From the NCBI RefSeq assembly GCF_905171765.1, contig NC_053391.1, positions 190,040,559-190,104,558 on the forward strand: a stretch of DNA of 64,000 nucleotides. The letters run 5' to 3'. Source of the stretch: Bufo bufo (Eukaryota; Chordata; Amphibia; Anura; Bufonidae). Made by a program: the position numbers and the translations under genes. Below the pieces are notes generated by a model that was not told the origin of the DNA, ran no database searches, and saw only the letters and a program-made list of their open reading frames with translations. Shown here piece after piece: positions 10,299-18,409 of this stretch (within the stretch, counting starts at the first letter, position 1; the number at the start of each line of letters is the position of its first letter).

Positions 10299-10719
10299 CA
10301 TGAAAATCTGTTTCTAACAAAGCTAGAACCAACCCTGTACCTCACATGGATCCAGAGATCTCCCCATTCATTACTCTGCTAGATTTATATCAAGCTGACA
10401 GCTCAAGGGGAGTGTCTTTCTGCTGCAGCCAAGGGGGCGTGTCCATGCTTCCCCTATCACAGCTTAGGAGGAATTTGAAGGATGAAACTTAGCATGTGCG
10501 GCCATCTCAGTCAGCAGGACAAAGAAATAAAAAATAAGAAAAAACAGGAGGTGGCGCTATACAGATAGATTGTGTTGAATAAATCAGTGGCTATACAAAA
10601 AATTTAATTATATGCAATTACAAAAGAATTCAGATCCAGGTGAATGGATAGATGAATAGAAGAATAGAGCCGCATACAGTTATAAGAACATGTACTTGTT
10701 ATCACATGGGGGATGCAAG
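10299..10719. other. No gene; repeat-like sequence of unknown family
   Basis: No ORF of interest. The stretch near 10350-10560 has the look of an old interspersed repeat but shows no ends I can define. Confidence 0.35.
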
Positions 10720-10721
10720 TA

Positions 10722-11600
10722 CAGTGCTGCCCATAATTATTCATACCCCTGGCAAATTTTGAATTAAAGTTACTTTTATTCAACCAGCAAGTAATCTTTT
10801 TTACGGGAAATGACATGGGTGTCTCCCAAAAGATAATAAGACGATGTCCAAGAGGCATTATTGTGGAAAAAATAAACATGTCAGCTTTTATTTACATTTG
10901 AGCAAAAAGTGTCCATTCCAAAATTATTCATACCCTTCTCAATAATCAATAGAAAAGCCTTTATTGGCTATTACAGCAATCAAACGCTTCCTATAATTGC
11001 AGACCAGCTTTTTGCATGTCTCCACAGGTATTTTTGCCCATTCATCTTTAGCAATGAGCTCCAAATTTTTCAGGTTGGAGGGTCTTCTTGCCATCACCCT
11101 GATCTTTAGCTCCCTCCACAGATTCTCAATTGGATTCAAGTCTGGACTCTGGCTGGGCCACTCCAAAACATTAATGTTGTCTGCTAACCATTTCTTCACC
11201 ACTTTTGCTATGTGTTTTGGGTCATTGTCATGCTGAAATGTCCACTGGTGCCCAAGGCCAAGTTTCTCTGCAGACTGCCTGATGTTGTCGTTGAGAATCC
11301 TCATGTATTGCTCTTTTTTTATGGTGCTGTTTACTGTGATTAGGTTCCCTGGTCCATTGGCTGAAAAACACCCCCAAAGTATTAGGTTCCCACCACCATG
11401 TTTGTTGGTGTTCTTTGGGTTGAAGGCTTCTCCTTTTTTACGCCAAATGAAGGAAACATTATTGTGACCAAACAATTCAATTTCTGTTTCATCTGACCAT
11501 AACACAGAAGACCAGAAGTCTTCTTCTTTGTCCAGATGAGCTTTTGCAAAGGCCAAGCGAGCTTTTCTGTGCCTTATCTGGAGAAGGAAGTGTCACTGGC
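10722..11600 (-). mobile_element. Tc1-like transposon, 3' half
   Basis: On the minus strand the 3' end is at 10722 (CAGTGCTGCCCATAATTATT on the plus strand), next to TA (10720-10721). The transposase stop lies about 217 bp inside, typical for a long inverted repeat. The left half is missing beyond about 11600. Confidence 0.85.
10939..11590 (-). pseudogene. Tc1 transposase, C-terminal catalytic part
   Basis: An uninterrupted 205-codon frame from MAFAKAHLDKEE (start at 11556, though this Met is internal) to ANKGFSIDY. It carries the complete catalytic region: D in VLWSDETEIE, the HGGGNLILWGCFS glycine-rich box, D in FQHDNDPKH, and E in SPDLNPIENLW. The last two are separated by 33 residues instead of the usual 34, apparently through loss of one codon in the WLADNIN segment. 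The N-terminal DNA-binding half is missing, so it cannot be functional even though no stop occurs in what is left. Confidence 0.9.
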
Positions 11601-12339
11601 AGAGTAGCGACTGTCTTGTGAGTGATGCCACTTGCTGGCCATACTTAGAAATCCACTATATAACAATTACAGCATAATTTTAATAAGTAAAACCTATCAA
11701 CTCCTAACAATAGTCAGGCCAGGAAAACTTTACGGGTTCAAAGCCGCAGTAACAAAAGGAGCCACTGACACTTATCTGGGGACAAGAAAACTACTCTACC
11801 ATGGAAGGTGCAGAACGGGTAGCAGAACAGTAGGGGATTGCTGATGCTGACCCTTATACACCCTACTGGGTACTGGAAGTATCGGGGATTGGTGACTCTG
11901 ACTCTTTTACACTCTAATCCCAAGCCCTAATAAGGATGGACCGGTCATCCTGATAAGGACGGTTTTTAACTGGAACTCCTGGTTTACTCTACAAGGTCAT
12001 ATAGAATGACTCAAGTCTAATTTCAGGGATCGTGTCTGAGAATGTCGCCAACATAATTTTCAAGGGTAACCATTGTCTGACTTACTGCCTGTAGATTAAA
12101 AAATGAGTCATCCAAGGCATATATGTCCTCCTATTTCTTATAGGCTGTTCCAACTCCTTTCTACAGTGTAAGTGGTTCAACAAGGGACCATATTTAGATA
12201 TGGTGGTGAGGTGAAACATCAGTAATATACAGAAAGGTTCCATGGCTCATACAAGCAGAGAAACAGAAAAACAAATGGATGCAGCACAGCTATCAGATGT
12301 ATTACAACGGAGTAAGTACATGTATCCAGCTAGAGGAAA
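11601..12339. other. No gene recognised
   Basis: Mixed-composition sequence without recognisable coding or transposon ends. Confidence 0.4.
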
Positions 12340-12372
12340 TTAACCCCTTCAGGACCCTGCCATTTTTTTACC

Positions 12373-12721
12373 TTAAAGGGAACCTGTCACCGGGATTTTG
12401 TGTATAGAGCTGAGGACATGGGTTGCTAGATGGCCGCTAGCACATCCGCAATACCCAGTGCCCATAGCTCTGTGTGCTTTTATTGTGTAAAAAAAAATGA
12501 TTTGATACATATTTAAATTAACCTGAGATGAGTCCTGTCCATGAGATGAGTCAGGGACAGGACTCATTTCAGGTTAATTTGCATATGTATCAAATCAGGT
12601 TTTTTACACAATAAAAGCACACAGAGCTATGGGGACTGGGTATTGCGGATGTGCTAGCAGCCATCTAGCAACCCATGGCCTCAGCTCTATACACAAAATC
12701 CCGGTGACAGGTTCCCTTTAA
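12373..12721. mobile_element. TTAA-flanked palindromic MITE, 349 bp
   Basis: TTAAAGGGAACCTGTCACC on the left is mirrored by GGTGACAGGTTCCCTTTAA on the right. The arms (about 160 bp) pair through the AGAGCTGAGG and CACACAGAGCTATGG blocks around GAGTCAGGGACAGG. Perfect TTAA ends and the split host element show this is a real insertion, piggyBac-type by inference. Confidence 0.88.
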
Positions 12722-12946
12722 GGACCAGGCCATTTTTTGGTAATTTGACATGTGTCACTTTATGTGGTAATAGCTTTGGAGAACTTTTACTTATCCAAGC
12801 AATTATGAGATTGTTTTCTTGTTACACATTGTACTTCATGGTAGTGGTACATTTGAGTTGTTGTTTCACCTGTATTTATAAATAAAATCCCAAATTTATG
12901 GAAAATTTGTAAAAATTATCAATTTTCTAATTTGAATTTCTCTGCT

Positions 12947-13225
12947 TTAAAAGGGTTTGTCCGGGTTCAGGGCTGAACCCGGACATACCCTTATTTTCAC
13001 CCAGTCAGCCCCCCTGAGGCTAGCATCGGAGCATCTCATGCTCCGATGCGCTCCCTTGCCCTGCGCTAAATCGCGCAGGGCACGGGCTCTTTTGTTTTAA
13101 ATAACACACGGAAACTTCCGCCCGGCAGTGTGTTCGGTGACGTCACCGGCTCTGATTGGCGGGATTTAGCGCTGCCCTAGCCGTTTTACTGGCTAGGGCA
13201 GCACTAAAGCCCGCCAGATGTAACA
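12947..13225. mobile_element. Partial TTAA-type MITE with short internal hairpins
   Basis: TTAAAAGGGTTTGTCCGGG at 12947 is a left-end form. Downstream hairpins include GGGTTCAGGGCTGAACCC, GCATCGGAGCATCTCATGCTCCGATGC-type and GCTGCCCTAGCC paired with GGCTAGGGCAGC. The right end is missing. Confidence 0.45.
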
Positions 13226-13791
13226 AATTGACCCAGAGAATGAAGGTGTAACAAGTCAGTTTTTCTGCATAGAGAACATCGTAAAACGAAACAAACCAAC
13301 CTTCATATAGCTATTTAAACAGAAAAATAAAAAAGTTATTGCTCCATGAAGGCAGGGAGTAAAAAGAAAAAAGGAAAAAGGAAAATTGCAAGGTCTTGAA
13401 GGGGTTAAATAGCCAAAGAAGTATCTCAGTTCAATTAACCCCTTAGTGACCACCCATACGCCTTTTTACGGCGGTCACTAAGGGGCCTTAGGCTGGGCTG
13501 CCGCTTTTTTACGGTGGCCTAGTTTAAGCGCTGCACAGGTCCCTGCCGCATGTAAAGTGATGACAGAGGGACTCCCTCTGTCTCCCATTGGCACCCCGCA
13601 AATGCGATCGTGGGGTGCCAATGTGTGTGAAGGCTGCCTGGGGTCTGATGTAGGCCACAGACCAACCTTGAGTAATTTCCAGCAGGCTGTGCTCTTTGGC
13701 GCAGCCTGCTGGTTAATGTCAGAATAGCATTGCTATTAAAATGCATTGGGATAGTGCATTGCATTTTAAAAGCAATCAAAAAGATGTCTGA

Positions 13792-14108
13792 GGCCGCATG
13801 CACAGGACCGTGGTGTGTTTTGCGGTCCGCAAAACACGGATGACGTCCGTGCGCATTCCACAATTTGCGTTCCACAACAGCACGGACAGCTTTCAATATA
13901 AATGCCTATTCTTGTCCGCAAAGCGCAGACAAGAATAGGACATGTTATATTTTTTTAGCGGGGCCACGGAACGGAGCAACTGATGCGGACAGCACATGGA
14001 GTGCTGTCCGCATCTTTTGCGGCCCCATTGAAGTGAATGGGTCCGCATCCGAGCCGCCAAAAATGCGGCTCGGATGCGGACCAAAACAACTACCGTGTGC
14101 ATGAGGCC
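13792..14108. mobile_element. TWA-type palindromic MITE
   Basis: Begins near AGGCCGCATGCACAGG and ends CCGTGTGCATGAGGCC followed by TTA (14109-14111). It is closely similar to 6329-6655 over its length, including the GCGGGGCCACGGAACGGAGC block. The left flank has drifted, so the TTA is not intact there. Confidence 0.65.
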
Positions 14109-14133
14109 TTATAGTCCCCTTGTGGGACTATTA

Positions 14134-14440
14134 GGCCTCATGCACACGGCCGTGTTCCGCGGCCGAGAGCGGTCCGTGGTAACACGGCCGGGATTCCTTC
14201 TGACAGCAGGAGCGCACGGCGTCATTGGTTGCTATGACGCCGTGCGCTTCATGCCGCCGCTGCTGTACAGTGATACACTCGTATAGATCATACCAGTGTA
14301 TCACTGTACAGCAGTGACGGCATTAAGTGCGCGGCGTCATAGCAACCAATGACGCCGTGCGCTCCTGCTGTCAGAAGGAATCCCTGCCGGGTTACCACGG
14401 ACCGCTCTCGGCCGCAGAACACGGCCGTGTGCATGAGGCC
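14134..14440. mobile_element. TWA-flanked palindromic MITE, 307 bp
   Basis: TTA (14131-14133) then GGCCTCATGCACACGGCCG; the right end is CGGCCGTGTGCATGAGGCC then TTA (14441-14443). The two arms are nearly perfect complements to the centre at CGTATAGATC. A full-length sibling of 6813-7054. Confidence 0.8.
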
Positions 14441-14529
14441 TTAAGTGGTAAAAAAAGAAAAACAAACTCATTTATTCAATAAAAAAAATACCATAAAAAA
14501 TTACGCTTTTTTTTCATTGAAAATACGCT

Positions 14530-14990
14530 TTTCAATAGAAACATAAAAACATAGAATGTGTCGGCAGATAAGAACCATTTGTCCCATCTAGTCTGCCCAA
14601 TATACTGAATACTATGAATAGCCCTTGGCCCTATCTTATATGAAGGATGGCCTTATGCCTATCCCATGCATGCTTAAACTCCTTCACTGTATTTGCAGCT
14701 ACCACTTCTGCAGAAAGGCAATTCCATGCATCCACTACTCTCTCAGTAAAGTAATACTTCCTTATATTACTTTTAAACCTTTTTCCCCTCTAATTTAAAA
14801 CTATGTCCTCTTGTAGCAGTTTTTCTTCTTTTAAATATTCTCTCCTCTTTTACCTTGTTGATTCCCTTTATGTATTTAAAAGTTTCTATCACATCCCCTC
14901 TGTCTCATCTTTCTTCCAAGCTATACCATGTTAAGGTAGTTTAATCTTTCCTGGTAAGTTCTATCCTGCAATCCATGTATCCATAAGAAA
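14530..14990 (-). pseudogene. CR1/L2-type LINE, 3' end of ORF2
   Basis: Translating the minus strand gives the region just after the reverse transcriptase of CR1/L2-type LINE ORF2: RGDVIETFKYIKG, then GHSFKLEGKRFKSN, RKYYFTERVVDAWN and EFKHAWDRHK, followed by a stop and short 3' tail. It is a 5'-truncated copy, as is usual for LINE insertions, inside the TTAACCCCTT element. A few lesions break the frame upstream. Confidence 0.75.
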
Positions 14991-15715
14991 AATTGCAAAA
15001 AAAAAACCTTCCCCATATGTTTGGTATTGTCACGTCCGTAACGACCCGGACTACATAGATATCATGTAAATCATCACCTACGGTGAATGTCATAAATTAT
15101 TATTTTTTTTTAAAAACAGAATTGCTAATTTATTTTTAGTTGCCACCGAAAAAACTTAATAACAAGCAATCAAAAAGCGGCATTTACTCCAAAATGATAC
15201 CAATGTAAAATACATCACCCAAATCATCCCCCAAAAATAAAGCTTTCACACAACTCCATATAAAGAAGAATAAAGCTATGGGTCTTGGAAAGTGGCAATG
15301 CAAAAACATTTTTTTCTTTAAAAAAAAGGGGGTTTTATTGAAAAAAGTAGTAAAATATCAAAAAAACTATATGTATTTGGTATCACTGTAATCGTACTGA
15401 CCCAGAGAATAAAGATATTATGCTATTTATACCGAAAAATTAACATCGTAAAATTTATAATGTAAAAAAGCTGTGGCAGTATTGCTGTTTTTCCCATCTC
15501 CCTCCCAGAAAGAGTTAATAAAAGTTAATCAGAAAGTTATGTGTACCCCAAAATGGCACCATTAAAAACTACAACTTGTCCCACAAAAAACAAACCCTCA
15601 TAAAGCTATATAGACGGAAAAATAAAGTTATAGCTCTTGGAACGCGACGATGAAAAAAGGAAAAAAAAACGCTTGGTCAGTAAGGCCCAAAACAGGCTGG
15701 TCACTAAGGGGTTAA

Positions 15716-16430
15716 AGTAGGATTTAACATTTGCACGAATGTCTTGTGTTTTGAAAAAAATAAGACTCAATGTGGAAAATCCCAGAGCCATTTTATAGTA
15801 TTTCTTGAGTCATGACCTCATATAAATCCTTTTTATTTCTATTTTATACATCATATTAGTTCGATCCCTCGGTAGTGACGATTAGTCATGCAGTAACACA
15901 ATCTCTCATCCCAGAGCTTGTATCTCAGGATACATCATGCCCTTGATAGACGTCATCATATATTCTCTGAAGAGTCTACTATAATAGAGTCCATAAATCA
16001 TGTCCTACAGTCAAAGTAATTTCAATTCTATTTGTTTGGCTGGAATAAAGCTGAGAACTCTTCATTAGGGTCACATTTGTTTATCTTTTAATTAACATTT
16101 TGAAAATGTTCAATTACCGAAAGCAAAACAGAAGGATCACAGCATCATGCAACATTTGCTTCTGCAGTACGCAGCCCTGTAGGGTGAGCGAGTGTGAGGT
16201 CACGGTTAATTGGCAGAACGAGGATTGCTCTTGGTTACTCACAGTTTATAGAAGACCCTGGGCAGGCATACAGCAGTGATGGAGAGGCTGGCACTTGGAT
16301 CCTCTTGGCACTCTCTGTATATAGGGATCCTCTTGGCACTCTCTGTATATAGGGACCAGGCCAGATGGTAGGTGAGGTGCCCTAGGTGTTGTAGGTTTAA
16401 TGTGCCTGTGGCAAGATCCCTTAAAGTTCG
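15716..16430. other. No gene; AT-rich, possibly conserved noncoding
   Basis: No transposon ends seen. The part at about 15780-16150 is AT-rich with intact words such as TTTAATTAACATTTTGAAAA and lacks any relation to repeats elsewhere in this window. A 28-bp duplication (GATCCTCTTGGCACTCTCTG-type) lies at about 16298-16353. Confidence 0.35.
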
Positions 16431-16902
16431 TGACGCCAGTGCCGGTAACGGTGGCACACCGATTTGTTGCAGTAATAATGGAGGAACACAAGTTGCAGTG
16501 AACCAAAACTTCCTTTTACTGAAACAGTTAACTTTTTACAGTTTTTGGTCAGTTCCACATGTACAAGAGGGTGACAGGCAGGCTTTACATCCAATGGCAG
16601 GCACAATGTTCTTTCAAGATACTCAGATGGTTAAACACTTACAGATCAGGCTGCACTTTTCCTCAGAATCCTGTCTGTCTTTATCCCAAGGCCCGTATGC
16701 CCTATTGCTGGCTTTATCCTTGGTTAGGGAAACTTCCTCAGGTATATATCTCCTTGCTTTGCATATATATCCTTCTGCCCTTCAGCTCTCTGTTTGGCTG
16801 GAACAATAGCTCTGCTCTGTACTCTTATAAGAACTTCAGGTTTCTAAGGAGGCAAAAACCCTCTCCTGGTGGCAAACTTCTGAGCTTGCTTTGCTCAGAA
16901 AC
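16431..16902 (-). repeat. Antisense LTR-like sequence, left of the gypsy insertion
   Basis: Read on the minus strand together with 22247-22518 it resembles one LTR. It would start TGTAGTGTCCCACTAGG at 22518, have a TATA-like CTTATAAGAG at about 16823-16832, and continue to the GGCGTCACGAAC block near 16430. The gypsy element splits it, with the 5-bp GAAAC duplication on both sides. The 3' end of this LTR is not certain. Confidence 0.35.
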
Positions 16903-17394
16903 TGTCATGGTCTTACCTTCTTGCTGTTCTCCTTCGTTTGACATGTGCTGGCGGCCATCTTGGTTTCTGGGTTTCTTGTAGCCTCCCACCCTGCGGCTCC
17001 TCCTTCCCACTGGGAGGAGCTGGATGCCTAGCTCATATATATAGGAGGTCTGTGGCTTCAGTTCCTTGCTTGGTCCTCCTGTGTTCACATGCTTCTAGAC
17101 TGCTGCTGCTTCTGGTTCCTGATCCTGGTTTCGTCCGACTACCCTGCTGGTTCCTGATCCTGGTTTCGTCCGACTACCCTGCTGGTTCCTGATCCTGGCT
17201 TCGTCTGACTACCCTGCTGGTTCCTGATCCTGGCTTCGTCTGACTACCCTTCTGGTTCCTGACCTCTGGCTTCGCAAAGACTCTGCTTCGGTTTCGCAAT
17301 CCGTTTGGACTTTTGCTTTACAGCTTTATTTTCAATAAAGCCTTCTTATTTTCACTTATCCCTTGTTGTACGTCTGGTTCATGGTTCCGTGACA
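16903..17394 (+). repeat. 5' LTR of the gypsy element
   Basis: Starts TGTCATGG and ends CCGTGACA. Contains a TATA box (about 17034-17043), four tandem ~34-bp units (CTGGTTCCTGATCCTGG plus TTCGTCNGACTACCC, about 17112-17250) and an AATAAA polyadenylation signal at 17334-17339. The 3' copy at 21750-22241 has the same length and repeat number. Confidence 0.95.
17034..17077 (+). promoter_or_regulatory. LTR core promoter and predicted transcript start
   Basis: CATATATATAGG (17034-17045) is a strong TATA box. About 30 bp downstream is GCTTGGTCCT (17068-17077), the exact complement of the primer site after the LTR. In Tf1/sushi elements the first nucleotides of the RNA serve as the reverse-transcription primer, so the start is predicted at about 17066-17068. 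Confidence 0.65.
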
Positions 17395-17396
17395 TT

Positions 17397-17406
17397 AGGA
17401 CCAAGC
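17397..17406 (+). promoter_or_regulatory. Primer binding site, self-priming type
   Basis: AGGACCAAGC starts two bases after the 5' LTR and is perfectly complementary to GCTTGGTCCT at 17068-17077, at the predicted RNA 5' end. It lacks the TGG expected of a tRNA 3'-end primer site. This matches the self-priming arrangement known for the Tf1/sushi group. Confidence 0.7.
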
Positions 17407-17407
17407 C

Positions 17408-18409
17408 ATGAATTCTGACGGTACAGGGCCATTCTCGCTACCCACGCTGGTTGCCAGACTTGATCAGCAGGATCACCTGTTGGGTCGGTTCGCTGTGGCG
17501 TTGCAAACCCTGCTTGAACGCACGGCTCATTTCGCTCCCGTTGCCGATGGGTCGGTTGTCGCTCCTGGGCCCGCTCCTACTGCCGCTCCGGTTGTTGCGC
17601 CAGAGTCTACCCCGACACCTGTTGTTGCACCTGCGGTGTTTCGGGGTATGACCGGTTCTGCCCCTCTTCCACAGCGCTTTGGGGGAGAGCCAACTCAGTG
17701 CCGAGGTTTCCTTAACCAGGTGGGCATTTATTTCGAGTTGCTGCCACATGCCTTTCCCACTGAGAGATCAAAGGTGGGCTTCTTGATCTCGCTGCTCTCG
17801 GACAAGGCCTTGGCCTGGGCCAGCCCTTTATGGGAGAACAACAATCCGGTGGTTGCCGAGTTTTCCGGTTTTGTTGCTTCTCTTCGGAAGGTATTCGATG
17901 TGCTGGCTCGTGCTGCCTCTGCTGCGAAGCTCCTTATGTCCATCAGACAGGGTTCACGATCCGTAGCTGAATACGCCATTGAGTTTCGTACCCTGGCAGC
18001 AGAGGTGGGCTGGAATAATGAGGCTCTGGTCGCTGCTTTCTCTCATGGTCTCTCGGATGCCTTGAAGGATGAGGTTGCAGCTAAGGACCTACCAGTGGAG
18101 CTCGAGTCTCTTATTTCTTTCCTGATTTTGATTGACACCAGACTCAGGGAGAGACCTTCCTTTAAGGAGAGCCTGCGGAGGTTTTCTAACAGATTGGCGC
18201 CTACGTTTGCTGTCCCACCCGTGCCTCCCTCTCCTCCCACGCCTCCTGGGGATGACTTGTCTGGGGGTGAACCCATGCAGCTGGGGTTTGCTCGCCTGTC
18301 CGAGGGGGAGAGGGTACTCCGGAGACGCGAGGGCCGATGCATGTACTGTGGTCTCGGTGGGCATTTTCGGTTGGCATGTCCGAACCGTCCGGGAAACGCT
18401 CGCACCTGA
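17408..18409 (+). CDS. gag: Gypsy gag polyprotein
   Basis: 333 codons, starting 13 bases after the LTR, the usual position in Tf1/sushi elements. The N-terminal third is rich in Ala/Pro/Val. The middle (about residues 75-240) has the capsid-like retrotransposon gag pattern (FLNQVGIYFELLP, ALAWASPLWE, SVAEYAIEFRTLAAEVGWN). The C terminus carries one zinc knuckle, CMYCGLGGHFRLAC (C-X2-C-X4-H-X4-C), for RNA packaging. It would form cytoplasmic virus-like particles. The reading frame is intact and ends in TGA at 18407-18409, ten bases after the G GGA AAC slippery site used to enter pol. No envelope gene is present. Confidence 0.93.
   Translation: MNSDGTGPFSLPTLVARLDQQDHLLGRFAVALQTLLERTAHFAPVADGSVVAPGPAPTAAPVVAPESTPTPVVAPAVFRGMTGSAPLPQRFGGEPTQCRGFLNQVGIYFELLPHAFPTERSKVGFLISLLSDKALAWASPLWENNNPVVAEFSGFVASLRKVFDVLARAASAAKLLMSIRQGSRSVAEYAIEFRTLAAEVGWNNEALVAAFSHGLSDALKDEVAAKDLPVELESLISFLILIDTRLRERPSFKESLRRFSNRLAPTFAVPPVPPSPPTPPGDDLSGGEPMQLGFARLSEGERVLRRREGRCMYCGLGGHFRLACPNRPGNART
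18391..18397 (+). promoter_or_regulatory. -1 ribosomal frameshift slippery site (G GGA AAC)
   Basis: GGGAAAC is in the correct register: GGA (18392) and AAC (18395) are gag codons, and a -1 shift continues at 18397 into the open pol frame. The same heptamer is used by sushi-ichi-derived PEG10. A possible pseudoknot lies downstream: AGATC 18409-18413 with GATCT 18426-18430, and loop CGGGG at 18418 with CCCCG 18449-18453. Confidence 0.8.

Larger units (their letters stand above)
12340..13408. mobile_element. DNA-transposon-like element with TTAACCCCTT termini
   Basis: TTAACCCCTTCAGGACC at 12340 is inverted as GGTCTTGAAGGGGTTAA at 13392-13408. The interior resembles 23000-24600 (TTATGTGGTAATAGCTTTGG type words). 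A TTAA MITE (12373-12721) interrupts it, splitting an original ACCTTAAGGACCAGG. The partial element at 12947 is another insert. No transposase is present and the superfamily is unclear. Confidence 0.6.
13435..15715. mobile_element. DNA-transposon-like element with TTAACCCCTTAGTGACC termini
   Basis: TTAACCCCTTAGTGACCA at 13435 is inverted as TGGTCACTAAGGGGTTAA ending at 15715. The interior includes the GACCCAGAGAATaaag block (15400) shared with 13230 and 35993. It is expanded by two palindromic MITEs (about 13792-14108 and 14134-14440) and a LINE 3' end (14530-14990). No transposase was found. Confidence 0.65.

Noticed and set aside
16372..16981. Plus-strand ORFs of 145 and 140 codons
   Set aside because: Overlap the antisense LTR-like sequence and the start of the gypsy LTR; no domain and no conservation signal visible.
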